From Liolophura sinensis (taxonomy: Eukaryota > Mollusca > Polyplacophora > Chitonida > Chitonidae), in contig NC_088301.1 in assembly GCF_032854445.1 (NCBI RefSeq), forward strand, positions 310,001-374,000: DNA of 64,000 nt, in the 5' to 3' direction. The notes beneath the pieces were generated by a model, which was not told the DNA's origin, searched no databases, and saw nothing but the letters and a program-made list of their open reading frames with translations. Every line of letters starts with the position of its first letter. The first letter of the stretch is position 1. Shown one piece after another: positions 23,701-35,700 of this stretch. Made by a program: the position numbers and the translations under genes.

Positions 23701-26700
23701 TTAAAAGGTCTGGTGTGGAACAAAACAAAAACAGTTGCAAAAGCCACTCAGCAGTAAATTGTCAGACTTTCTTGTTTTGGAATGGGCTTGTTATAAACCA
23801 ATGTCAAGGTTCATGAGGATATGACCCTGGTGATCATTTTAGTCTGAACTAAAATTCATTCATTTATTTATTTGATTGGGGTGGTATACTCAAGTATATT
23901 TTACTTCTATGAAATGGCCAGCATCGAGAGAAAACCAGGCATGGCTATGAGGAAACCCACAATCATCTGCAGGTTGCTTGCAGACTTTCCCACACACGAC
24001 CAGAGAGGAAGTCAGCATGAGCTGGACTTGAACTCCCAGTGATCACAGTGGTGAGAAGTTCCTGGGTGATAGACTAAACAAAAAAGTTTCAATGTTATTA
24101 AGATTTGAGTCTGAAGTGTTCTTTAATACACTTTTGACCAACTAACTTGAGAGTTACAAAAGAAAATACACCTGGATCTTACCTTAACTGCTGACCTGCG
24201 TCCCTTCCTGCTTGAGGTTTCACTGTCTCCTTCAGCTTGAGTAGTATCACTGTTTTCTGTAGAGGCCAGCCTCTGTGTTGGCCGTTGAGCAGGAGGCCTC
24301 ATACTGGTAAGTTCTGCTTCTGTATCCTTCTTACTGCCCCGTCTTGTCGTCTCCACAGTTGACTTCTCCTCAACGATAGGTGCCTCAGATTTCTCAGTCA
24401 CCTCACTTGTCCTGCATCTCCTGGACCGAGCCGGCTGTGTGCTAGCACGTCCTCGTCTTGATGTTGTCTTAGCTGTTGGTTCCCCCTGCTTCTCTGCTGT
24501 GTCTTCGTCTGAAGGTGCCTCAGATTTCTCGGTCACCTCACTTGTCCTGCATCTCCTGGACCGAGCCGGCTGTGTGCTAGCACGTCCTCGTCTTGATGTC
24601 GTTGTCGTCATCTCCACTGTTGCTTTCTCTTCCTTTTTTGCTGAGTCTTCGTCTGTAGGTGCCTCAGATTTCTCGGTCACCTCACTTGTCCTGCATCTCC
24701 TGGACCGAGCCAGCTGTGTGCTAGCACGTCCTCGTCTTGATGTCGTTGTCGTCATCTCCACTGTTGCTTTCTCTTCCTTTTCTGCTGAGTCTTCGTCTGT
24801 AGGTGCCTCAGATTTCTCGGTCACCTCACTTGTCCTGCATCTCCTGGACTGAGCCAGCTGTGTGCTAGCACGTCCTCGTCTTGATGTCGTTGTCGTCATC
24901 TCCACTGTTGCTTTCTCTTCCTTTTCTGCCGAGTCTTCGTCTGTAGGTGCCTCAGATTTCACGGTCACCTCACTTGTCCTGCATCTCCTGGACTGAGCCA
25001 GCTGTGTGCTAGCACGTCCTCGTCTTGATGTCGTTGTCGTCATCTCCACTGTTGCTTTCTCTTCCTTTTCTGCTGAGTCTTCGTCTGTAGGTGCCTCAGA
25101 TTTCGTGGTTACCTCAGCTTTCCTGGACCTCCTGGACTGGGAGGACTGCGAGGGCTGTGTGCTGGCATGTCCCCATCTATCTGTTCTCATAGGTGTGGCC
25201 TCCCCAGTCGCCTCTGTTTCCTTATCCCCTGTGGAGCCCTTGCCTCTGCTTCTCTTCCCCTGTGGCTCACACACCTCAGCTTCACTTTCCGCACTGGAAT
25301 TTCTCAGCTGAGCCTTAACGCCACAACTAGTAGCTTTTGCGTGTATAACAGAATCGGCACCTGCACCATCATCTGATCCCTGCTCCGCCTTCACAACCTG
25401 CCCACTCCTTCCTGAAGTCCTCACCTGAGGGGCATTCTCATTCTCACCTGCCACCCGCCTTCCTGAAGTCCTCACCTGAGAGGCATTCTCATCCTCACTC
25501 TCACTAGCCTTAGACCGACTCCTTCTTCTGCTGGAGGCCGCAGGCTCCTTAAACACCTCAGCACCATTATTCTCACCAGCAGAGTTTTCAGTGTCAGTAC
25601 TATGTTCACCCTGATTACCTTTCAAACGAGTCTTAGCTCTAGCGAGTTTCCCAGGGAGTTTCTTACCTTTGCCTCTCCTGGCAGGTGCATGGAAATCCTC
25701 ACCACCATCATTGTTCACAACCGGAGTCTCACCTGAGCTACCTGTACTCTCTGTCTGAGACATGTTGTTCACATTAACTCTACCACAAGTGCTTTGCCTG
25801 CTCCTTCGTGTGCTTTGTACTTTCTCTACTTTTTTCCTTGTGACAGGTGTTTGATTCTTACTGTCCATGAAATCTCCATCTTCCTCACTGTCCTTTAAAA
25901 CAGATTCTGACTGCTCACTATGATTATCAGCTGGCACTTGCTCCTCACTTTGAACAGCTTGCACAACAGCAATGCTTGTGGTGGGCTCTTGCTCCTCATT
26001 TTGAGCAGGTTGCTCAGTTTTTACTGCCTGTGTAATGTTACTCGATTTTTTGGCCCGTCTTCCACGTCGCCTAGGAGGTAGGGCTGGCTCTGAGGTTGTA
26101 CCAGTTTCCTCTAAGACAGCTTGACCACTTGGAACATCTTCTGCAATCAACACACAGGCTACTGTCAGTATAACTGTGATTCATACCTGTTAATCTTAAC
26201 GGGATATTAACACCAGTTCTGCTATCTGCTGAAACTATCAGTTGGAATCTGGAGCAACAATCAGACTCAAATCTTAACCTGTCACACAGTTTTAGGTAAA
26301 TACAGAAGTCAGCACGAGCGAAGCTATGCTGTTATATTTATTTATTTGTTTATTTATTTGACTGGTGTTTTATGCTAGGCTCTTGAATAGCTTAAAGTAC
26401 CTGGAGAAGTGAGGTTGAGTGTGGAAAGCTACCAAAAGATTTAATATCTGGCTGAGTGTACTAGCATACTTTATTTACTTATTTATTTATTTATTTGACT
26501 AGTTTTTTACGCCATACTCAAGAATATTTCACTTCTACGACGGAGACCAGCAATGTGAGTGAGTGAGAGAGTGCTTGCGGTTTAACGTCGTACTCAACAA
26601 CTTTTCAGTCATATGACGATGAAGGAATCCTTAGGGTGTATGTAATGTGCCACCTTGTTGCAGGACGGATTTCCACGGCTCTTTTATCTAGTGCTGCTTC

Positions 26701-29700
26701 ACTGAGAGGACTTATCGAAGGCAAGCAAGCCGCCCCGCCCGAGCCATCATACTGATAGGGGTCAACCAGTCGCTGCACTATCCCCTTCATACTGAACGCC
26801 AAGCGCGGAAGTTACAACTTCCTCTTTTAAAGTCTTAGGTGTGACTCAACTCAGGATTGATCTTGGATCTACCACTCCCGAAGCGGACGCTCTACCAATT
26901 GTGCTATCCTGGCAGGTACCAGCAAACATGATCGGAGGAAACTAGGCGGAGCCCCTAAGGGAATCCCACAACCATCTGCAGGTTGTTGCCAAACTTTTCC
27001 ACGTATGGCTGGAGAGGAAGCCTGTTGTACAAGCTGATAAAAGCAAATCTTGGTCATAGAATTTCACATCCTGATGCTGTTGATAATGCCTGTGGCTCCT
27101 TACAGAGCCGGCAGAACCAGACCCTTCTGAAGGACCGAAGGAGTTAACAGAACCGGACTCTTCTGAAGGATCCACAGAGCCGGCAGAACCAGACCCTTCT
27201 GAAGGACCCAAGGAGCTGGCAGGACCGGGCTGTTCTGAAGGACCGTCAGAGCTGGCAGGACCGGACTCTTCTGAAGGACCGCCAGAGCTGGCAGGACCGG
27301 GATGTTCTGAAGGACTGACAGAGCTGGCAGGACCGGGCTGTTCTGAAGGACCGAAGGAGCTAACAGGACCAGACCCTTCTGAAGAACCCACAGAGCTGGC
27401 AGGACCGGACTCTTCTGAAGGACCGACAGAGCCGGCAGAACCAGACTCTTCTGAAAAACCCACAGAGCTGGCAGGACCGGACTCTTCTGAAGGACCCACA
27501 GAGCTGGCAGGACCGGACTCTTCTGAAGGACCCACAGAGCTGGTAGAACCGGACTCTTCTGAAGGACCGACAGAGCTGGCAGGTCCGGACTCTTCTGAAG
27601 GACCCACAGAGCTGGTAGAACCGGACTCTTCTGAAGGACCGCCAGAGCTGGCAGGACCGGGCTCTTCTGAAGGACCGACAGAGCTGGCAGGACCGGACTC
27701 TTCTGAAGGACCCACAGAGCTGGTAGAACCGGACTCTTCTGAAGGACCGCCAGAGCTGGCAGGACCGGACTCTTCTGAAGAACCCACAGACCTGGCAGGA
27801 CCATATTCTTCTGAAGGACCGACAGAGCTGGCAGGACCGGGCTCTTCTGAAGGACCGACAGAGCTGGCAGGACCAGATTCTTCTGAAGGACCGAAGGAGC
27901 TAACAGGACTGGACTCTTCTGAAGGACCCACAGAGCTGGCAGGACCGGACTCTTCGGAAGGACCCACAGAGCCGGCAGAACCAGACCTTTCTGAAGAACC
28001 CACAGAGCTGGCAGGACCGGATTCTTCTGAAGGACCCACAGAGCTGGCAGAACTGGACTCTTCTGAAGGACCGTCAGAGCTGGCAGAACTGGACTCTTCT
28101 GAAGGACCGCCAGAGCAGGCAGGACCGGACTCTTCTGAAGAACCCACAGACCTGGCAGGACCAGATTCTTCTGAAGGACCGACAGAGCTGGCAGGACCAG
28201 GCTCTTCTGAAGGACCCACAGAGCTGGCAGGACCAGATTCTTCTGAAGGACCGAAGGAGCTAACAGGACTGGACTCTTCTGAAGGAGCCACAGAGCTGGC
28301 AGGACCGGACTCTTCTGAAGGACACACAGAGCTGGCAGGACCAGATTCTTCTGAAGGACCGAAGGAGCTAACAGGACTGGACTCTTCTGAGGGACCCACA
28401 GAGCTGGCAGGACCAGACTCTTCTGAAGAACCCACAGACCTGGCAGGACCGGGCTGTTCTGAAGAACCGACAGAGCTGGAAGGTCCGGGCTGTTCTGAAG
28501 GACCCACAGAGCTGGCAGGACCGGGCTCTTCTGAAGGACCGACAGAGCTGGCAGGACCAGATTCTTCTGAAGGACCGAAGGAGCTAACAGGACTGGACTC
28601 TTCTGAAGGAGCCACAGAGCTAACAGGACGGGACTCTTTTGAAGGACCGCCAGAGCTGGCAGGACCAGACTCTTCTGAAGGATCCACAGAGCCGGCAGAA
28701 CCAGACCCTTCTGAAGGACACACAGAGCTGGCAGGACCGGACTCTTCTGAAGGACCGACAGAGCTGGCAGGAACAGACTCTTCTGACGGACCGACAGAGC
28801 TAACAGGACTGGACTCTTCTGAAGGACCCACAGAGCTGGCAGGACCGGACTCTTCTGAAGGACTTACATGCCTGTTGTCAGTGCTCAAAGTAAACCTTCC
28901 AGTTTTAACAAGTACATTTATGTGATACAGATTTTCATGGGCAGAGCAGGATTAATCCTTACAACACATTGGCAGAAGGCAAGTGATACCTCCAAGACCA
29001 CCAATATGGCTAATGTCTGGAGTTCCAGTCCAAACATCTCTCTTTACTATACTGTACCTCTTTCTGAACACAACATGCTTCATTATACACACAATTCAAC
29101 ACAGCGTGGTCGCAACTATGTCTCCCAAATTTTTCACCAAGTTGCTGTTATTGCACACAGTTTATTTGTAACCCCAGTGGCTTGACTGTGTGTCTTACCC
29201 ACAATCTTCTCCTCATTGCTAACACAAGCACCTGCACTCTTCCTCATCTTCCTGCCTCTACCAGGCTTAGTTGTGTCCTTATCAGCTTTCATGGCTGGTT
29301 TGGGTGCAGACTTCCCTCCCCTTCCTCGTCTGGCTGGCAGTTTGGGCTTCCCGTCTTCAGCTTCCACCACTGACACCACAGGCACTTCATTACTTTCACT
29401 TTCTGATTGTACCCTAATTTCATTTTCTCCAGAAGTTGCTTTTGTTTCCTGTGACAATTCACTTGAGGATTGTGACTGAAAGCAAGCAGGAGAACACAGC
29501 CATCAAATGTATCACCAAGTCACTGAATGACCTCACTCAAACCAAATTAACCCTCCAGAATAAAACAAACTTGCACACAAATGAACAACAGTATCAACCA
29601 GTTTTAAAACTGATATATGCCTTTAATGTGAAAGGATAAATGAAATGGCTGGTTTTTATATTTTAACAGTTCAGTATGTGTCCTGACACCGAAAAGTCCA

Positions 29701-32700
29701 AAAAAAAAAGCTTTTCAACTTTCTTACCGAAGGTGTAAAACTAACATTAAACTAGTTTTTTTAAGGACCGAAGAAGAAGAGATCAATCTGGAATTTAAGT
29801 AGGCTGTAACTGTGATGTCAAAGGTGACAGCTATAAAAATAACTACGTGTCTTACTGAAGTATCACTACTGAGGCCAGAGATATCATGTATGACTCCAAA
29901 CACTGAGTGGAAAGACACAAGTGGAAGTGGAAGTGGAAGTCTTGGATGTCTACTTATTTATTTCATTGTGGTTTGAAGCCGACCTTTAGAATCTGTCATT
30001 TAACAACAGAAGTACAGTTTATATGTGGAGGAAACTGGATTGCCTGAAGTAAGCCATCTTGAATGTGACCCACCTTGAGGGTTGAACCAGCGAACCCTGG
30101 CACAGTAACCAGCCGTCTAACCACAAGGCTACTGTATGTTATGATCACTAGGCTCCACCACTTACCACACCAACAAACACCACCTTCTTGGGTGAGGGGG
30201 TCCTGTTTTTCTTGGGACTGGCCAGTGCTGGTTTGAGTGGGGTCGTTGCAGGAAGGGGTATGGCAGACGGGGTGTTGTCTTCTGATTCACAGCTGTCAGG
30301 AACAACCTGAGGGGACAAGCGTTAGACATGTGACACCAGGTATTCAGGAACAACCTGAGGGGACAAGCGTTAGACATGTGACACCAGGTATTCAGGAATA
30401 ACCTGAGGGGACAAGCGTTAGACATGTGACACCAGGTATTCAGGAACAACCTGAGGGGACAAGCGTTAGACATGTGACACCAGGTATTCAGGAATAACCT
30501 GAGGGGACAAGCGTTAGACATGTGACACCAGGTATTCAGGAACAACCTGAGGGGACAAGCGTTAGATGACACCGGGTATTCAGGAATAACCTGAGGGGAC
30601 AAGCGTTAGACATGTGACACCAGGCATTCAGGAACAACCTGAGGGGACAAGCATTAGACATGTGACACCAGGTATTCAGGAACAACCTGAGGGGACAAGC
30701 GTTAGACATGTGACACCAGGTATTCAGGAATATGAGTAATTCACAGCTGTCAGGAACAACCTGAGGGGACAAGCGTTAGACATGCGACACCAGGTATTCA
30801 GGGGAATATGAGTGATTCACAGCTGTCAGGAACAACCTGAGGGGACAAGCGTTAGACATGTGACACCAGGTATTCAGGGGAATATGAGTGATTCACAGCT
30901 GTCAGGAACAACCTGAGGGGACAAGCGTTAGACATGTGACACCAGGTATTCAGGGGAATATGAGTGATTCACAGCTGTCAGGAACAACCTGAGGGGACAA
31001 GCGTTAGACATGTGACACCAGGTATTCAGGGGAATATGAGTGATTCACAGCTGTCAGGAACAACCTGAGGGGACAAGCGTTAGACATGTGACACCAGGTA
31101 TTCAGGAACAACCTGAGGGGACAAGCGTTAGACATGTGACAATAAGTATTCAGGAATATGAGTAATTTTTACTTTGCTGTCTGTCTACAAAGTTATTACT
31201 GTAATTCTTTAATCTTTTGGCATGTTTGCAAGAGTATTCAAGCATACTCTGAAGGCATTATTCTGCATAGACACACAAAATTACACTTCTTGCGAAGCTC
31301 TGAAACTGGCAAATCAAACCAGTGTAGTTTTGTCTAATTCTGATTATAAATATGCATAAATTGCACTGAAAGTTGCTCTTTCATACGTGAAAAGGTTGAG
31401 GAATTAGGGTAAATTGTTTCCAGATCTGTTAAGGGGATTATGAAGGCCACGTAGAAGACATTAGGGCTCATGCTTTGACTTGAACCAAATATTAATACTG
31501 AATATGTTGCCATCAGCTCTTCTTTGATTATGAATTCTTTTGCCCCAGGTGACATACAGGTTTATTACACGGCACACCACATTACCCTGATATTCATTAC
31601 TTCAAACAAATACATGTACCCAGTGACTAGTGTAAAACTCGAGAGTCAAAGGAATTCTCACCACAGTTTATATGTAGGCGATTCCAGGAAGCCTTCCTTA
31701 TGCATGGCAAACAATTCTGGGTACAGTTAGTAGAGAGGTGAGGATCGAATTTCAATTTAAGACAGTGACGTTTTCATTTCTCCATTTTTCCACTAGGAAG
31801 TCACAAGCACACGAGATGACATAACAATGTTATTTAAATTTTCATGTATTTTAAACGGTAAAGGAAGCAATTCAAGAACTGAGTACCCACCTCATCAGAG
31901 AATACTTCAGGTAAACCTAACCCACCCAGAGCTGGTTTCTCATCTGTCACAACATACAGGGAACATCCGGGTCATTACCGAGAACTTCTTACATTTTCAC
32001 TGTATCCGACACTCTATTACAATGTGCTTAATTTCTAAAATTCTAATTTATTCATGTGAAAGCTGTTTAATGTTATTCTCATGAATATTTTACTCAGAAG
32101 ACATTTTATGGTTGAAGTAAACCAGAGTTCATGAGGTCAACTACCAGCTTGTGGTGGAAGAGAAATGCTAATTGTTAATGACCCCAATCTTTACCGGAAC
32201 AAGAACAAATATCCATTCAGCATCCAGAAAGATGTTGTCATTATGTTACAAACAACAAAACTACGGTTATCAGTAATATGTCCTTTTCCTACTTCAGGAG
32301 AACACTTTAATTTGCAAAGATGGAATTTTGATTCAGTGTTTGTCATACAAACATCCGGAATAAAGTGTTATTCCAAATATATATACATGTATCTCCAAAT
32401 CCTGTTCCACAATAAGTACAGGTAGCAAAAATGGTATAATTTACAAGAAACTATTGGATTTATTCAATTTATTTATTTGATTGGTGTTTTACGCTGTACT
32501 CCAGAATATTTCACTTATACGACGGGGGCCAGCGTTATGGTGGGAGGAATCCTGGCAGATCCCACAGGAAACCCACACCAATCCACAGAGAAACCATTGG
32601 AAGATGACAGTCATTCCTGTTGACTGACAATATGCCCATGCTTGTACCTGTTTTGCCAGAATCCACATCCACTTTCTCTTCTTCAGCAAAAACTTGTGTA

Positions 32701-35700
32701 GCATCATCGTCAATGGGGTAATCCTTCTCAGTGTTTGTCATTCCATCATGGCCATAGTCACCGTCCTCTATAACCTGTGTTGTGTCATCATTCATAAGCA
32801 CTGTGGCATCTGCCTGTTTCAATTTCCCACTTTCAGTTTCAACCCCTCCTTCATTGTCCATTACCACTGTTTCAGCGCAATCTCCACTGGATAGAATCAC
32901 AGTCTGTTCCACAGATTTATTTGTTGTTGACTTTACAGGTGACTTATCTTTTACTGGTTTCCCCGGTGACTCGTGGACAACAGGGACCGTCTCAAATGCC
33001 TGGGAGGACTCTGCACCTTCCCCTTCTGTGGAGTTTTCCACAGGGACAGTATCAAAAGCCTGTGTTGACTCCAAACCTTCCCCTGCTGTCGACTTTTCCA
33101 CAGGAACAGTATCAAATGCCTGAGTCACCTCTGAATCACGCCCTGTTGTTGATTTCTCCTCAGATTCAGTTTCTGAGTCACCAGGAACTTTCGACACATC
33201 TGGCGTAACACCTTCAAGGTCACATGCCATTGTTGGTGCTGCAAAGAAATCCGGGTCTGGTTCCACACTCAAACTTTCCTCTGCATCCTGCATAGGTTGA
33301 GTTGATGTCTCAGATGCTTCTAGTTCTTCAACCTTCTTGGGGGATTGCTTGTGATGAGCGTTAATATTCCCTGCATTGGTTTCTACCTCGAGGCCATATG
33401 CCTGTGTAGCCATGAGGCTATCTGAAATATTGTCTTCTTTTGTTGCTCTAGTTTTCTTGGAGGACAGGGCTGAGGAAGCCTACAAAACCAAATTTATCTC
33501 ATTGTTTCATTGGTGTTTTACGCCGTACTCACTTATACTTCACTATTTAATATTTCACTTATACAACGGCGGTCAGCATTATGGTGGGTGGAAACCAGGC
33601 ACAGCCCGGGGGAAGCCCACGACCATCCGCAGGTCGCTGACATACCTTTCCACGTACGGCCGGAGAGGAACTTACAGCGAGCGCATTGGTGAGAGACTCC
33701 TGGGTCATCACGCTGCGCTAGCGCACTAACCAACTGAGCCACGGAGGCCCATTACAAAACCAAATGATTAATAGATAATTAATATCTAAAAGTGAAACAC
33801 ATAGATCATGCATGTTGGTATAAACGCTTTCATTGCTGTATAAGAATCTATGGAGCCAGATGTTGAAAACGGGATGGGGTGGTGGGGGGGGAGCAGTTGG
33901 GTTTCAGCTTCTTCTTTTTTTTTTCAAAGGAGCCAATAGCTCCTCCATTTTAGAACTGCCCCTGAAGCGCTGTTGTGGGCAAAACAAAGCACACAAAAAG
34001 AGCATGTTTCCGCAAACTGTAACATCACAGTTCACAGTCTAGTAGTAGACTCCTATCCATGAAGGAAATGTTCTGGAGATCTAATATTCCTTGTTTTCCC
34101 GCATTGTACAGGATCATTCACCGTTAGCAGAAACCTCCATGGAGATGTACATGCGTAAGGGCTACAATTTTGATGGTTTACATGTATTTATCTGTGCATT
34201 TCAAACTTAAAGGAATATGACATTTAACACTGTCGTAAAACCAAGTACTTTCAAGAAGTTAACCCGAATGAACTCTTTCATTTTTCAAGACCTTTCAATG
34301 CCTTGATATACTTTAAATAACATTTAAAGTCTAAGTAGTTTCAAAGTTTTTAAGGACTAGTGAAAAACCTGTTATACATCTACTGTGGATAAATCTATGG
34401 TTAACAACTTCAGACAGAGTACATTGTACATACATCTGCTTCATCAAACGTCACATCATAGGCTAGCGTGAGTCCATCCGCAGTAGTGTCCCCTTCCATG
34501 GGGCTCCCCACATCAGCCCCATACGCCTGAGTGGGCGCTCCGAGCAGCGATGAGTTAGACTTGTCTCTGTCATCATCATCTACAAAACAGCAACAACACA
34601 TCACAACATCAACAAGTAACCAAGGCAGCTGTGAAAATCAAACCCCAGGGAACGAAAAAAAAAAAAAAAAAATATTCACTTACATGAAAGAAACAAACAT
34701 GTTTGTCTCCTTCTCTGTATAATCACACAGACCCCAACCCATATTCTAAACATATGTATTAATTAATTCAATAAAAGACCACACTGCAAAAGTCTTCCAA
34801 TGAAATACCTCCCTTGTCACACCACAGCATCTCTGACACTATGTAAATCTCATCACTATGTTGTGGTGTTTTTTGAACGTAAAAAAAGAACACAAAATGC
34901 ATCATCCTAACAATGTTGATAGAATGTACATCCAAATGTTGCAAAACCAATATTTGCAATCAGAAGTTCTTATCCAAAACTCTGTGCTGTTACTCTGCCA
35001 ACTTCTAAATGCTGCTAAAAGAATTTAATCCATGGTAATGCTACTGCTGAAATTCACATTTGTCCGGAGAAGCAGCTGAGTGAAGAAAGATGGTACCTTC
35101 TACATCACTCTCTAAGGCATACCCCTGAGCTGGAGCAGCCAGTAATATCTCTTTATCCTCCAACAAAAAAACAACAAATAGCACTGTATAATGATGGTAA
35201 ATCAACCATCAATCTCAAACAGCTAGAACTCAACATTTGATACCATCTACATCAAGTTGCCTGCCAGTGTTCTCTTTCACAATGCACACACCATTACCCT
35301 TGCAGTACAGTGCCATGTCTCCTACATAATCACAATGCTACATGCACTCATTTGAGTGTTTAAAACTTCAGCATGCTTGGGTAAATGTGTTTTAGCTTTA
35401 TGTGGGATTCCAATCACAAATAAGGGGTCTTGCATTGCTGAGAATACATATCCGGTGATTAGAGCTGACATGGCCTAAGTGGTCACTGCACCGCAACCTG
35501 TACTGGCTGTGATAGTAAATTCAGAGACCTTGATTTTAAAGTCTGACTAGAACCCTGCTTGTTTTCACAATTATGTACTTTAGATATGAATCATATCAGA
35601 GTATCACAATGTTTCAAACACAGAAAGAATGCGCTTTTGAAAGAAAGAGAAAGGCATCTAAATTTGATAACGCATCATAATGTTACAGCTTTAAGACACA

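Noticed and set aside
24439..25376. Plus-strand ORFs opposite MDC1 exon 15
   Set aside because: Shadows of the repetitive coding exon on the minus strand; no start context or splice sites.
26870..26922. tRNA gene on the minus strand
   Set aside because: A- and B-box-like sequence belongs to the head of a SINE with body and tail; the cloverleaf is not intact.
27100..27804. Minus-strand frame with L-P-A-L-W-V-L-Q-K-S-P-V repeats
   Set aside because: Alternative frame of the 36-bp VNTR; only the S-G-P-A-S-S-V-G frame fits the phase left by MDC1 exon 14.
33690..33752. tRNA-like sequence (GCTCAGTTGGTTAG)
   Set aside because: It is the head of the SINE-A copy at 33494-33752, shared with copies at 4047, 43556 and elsewhere.
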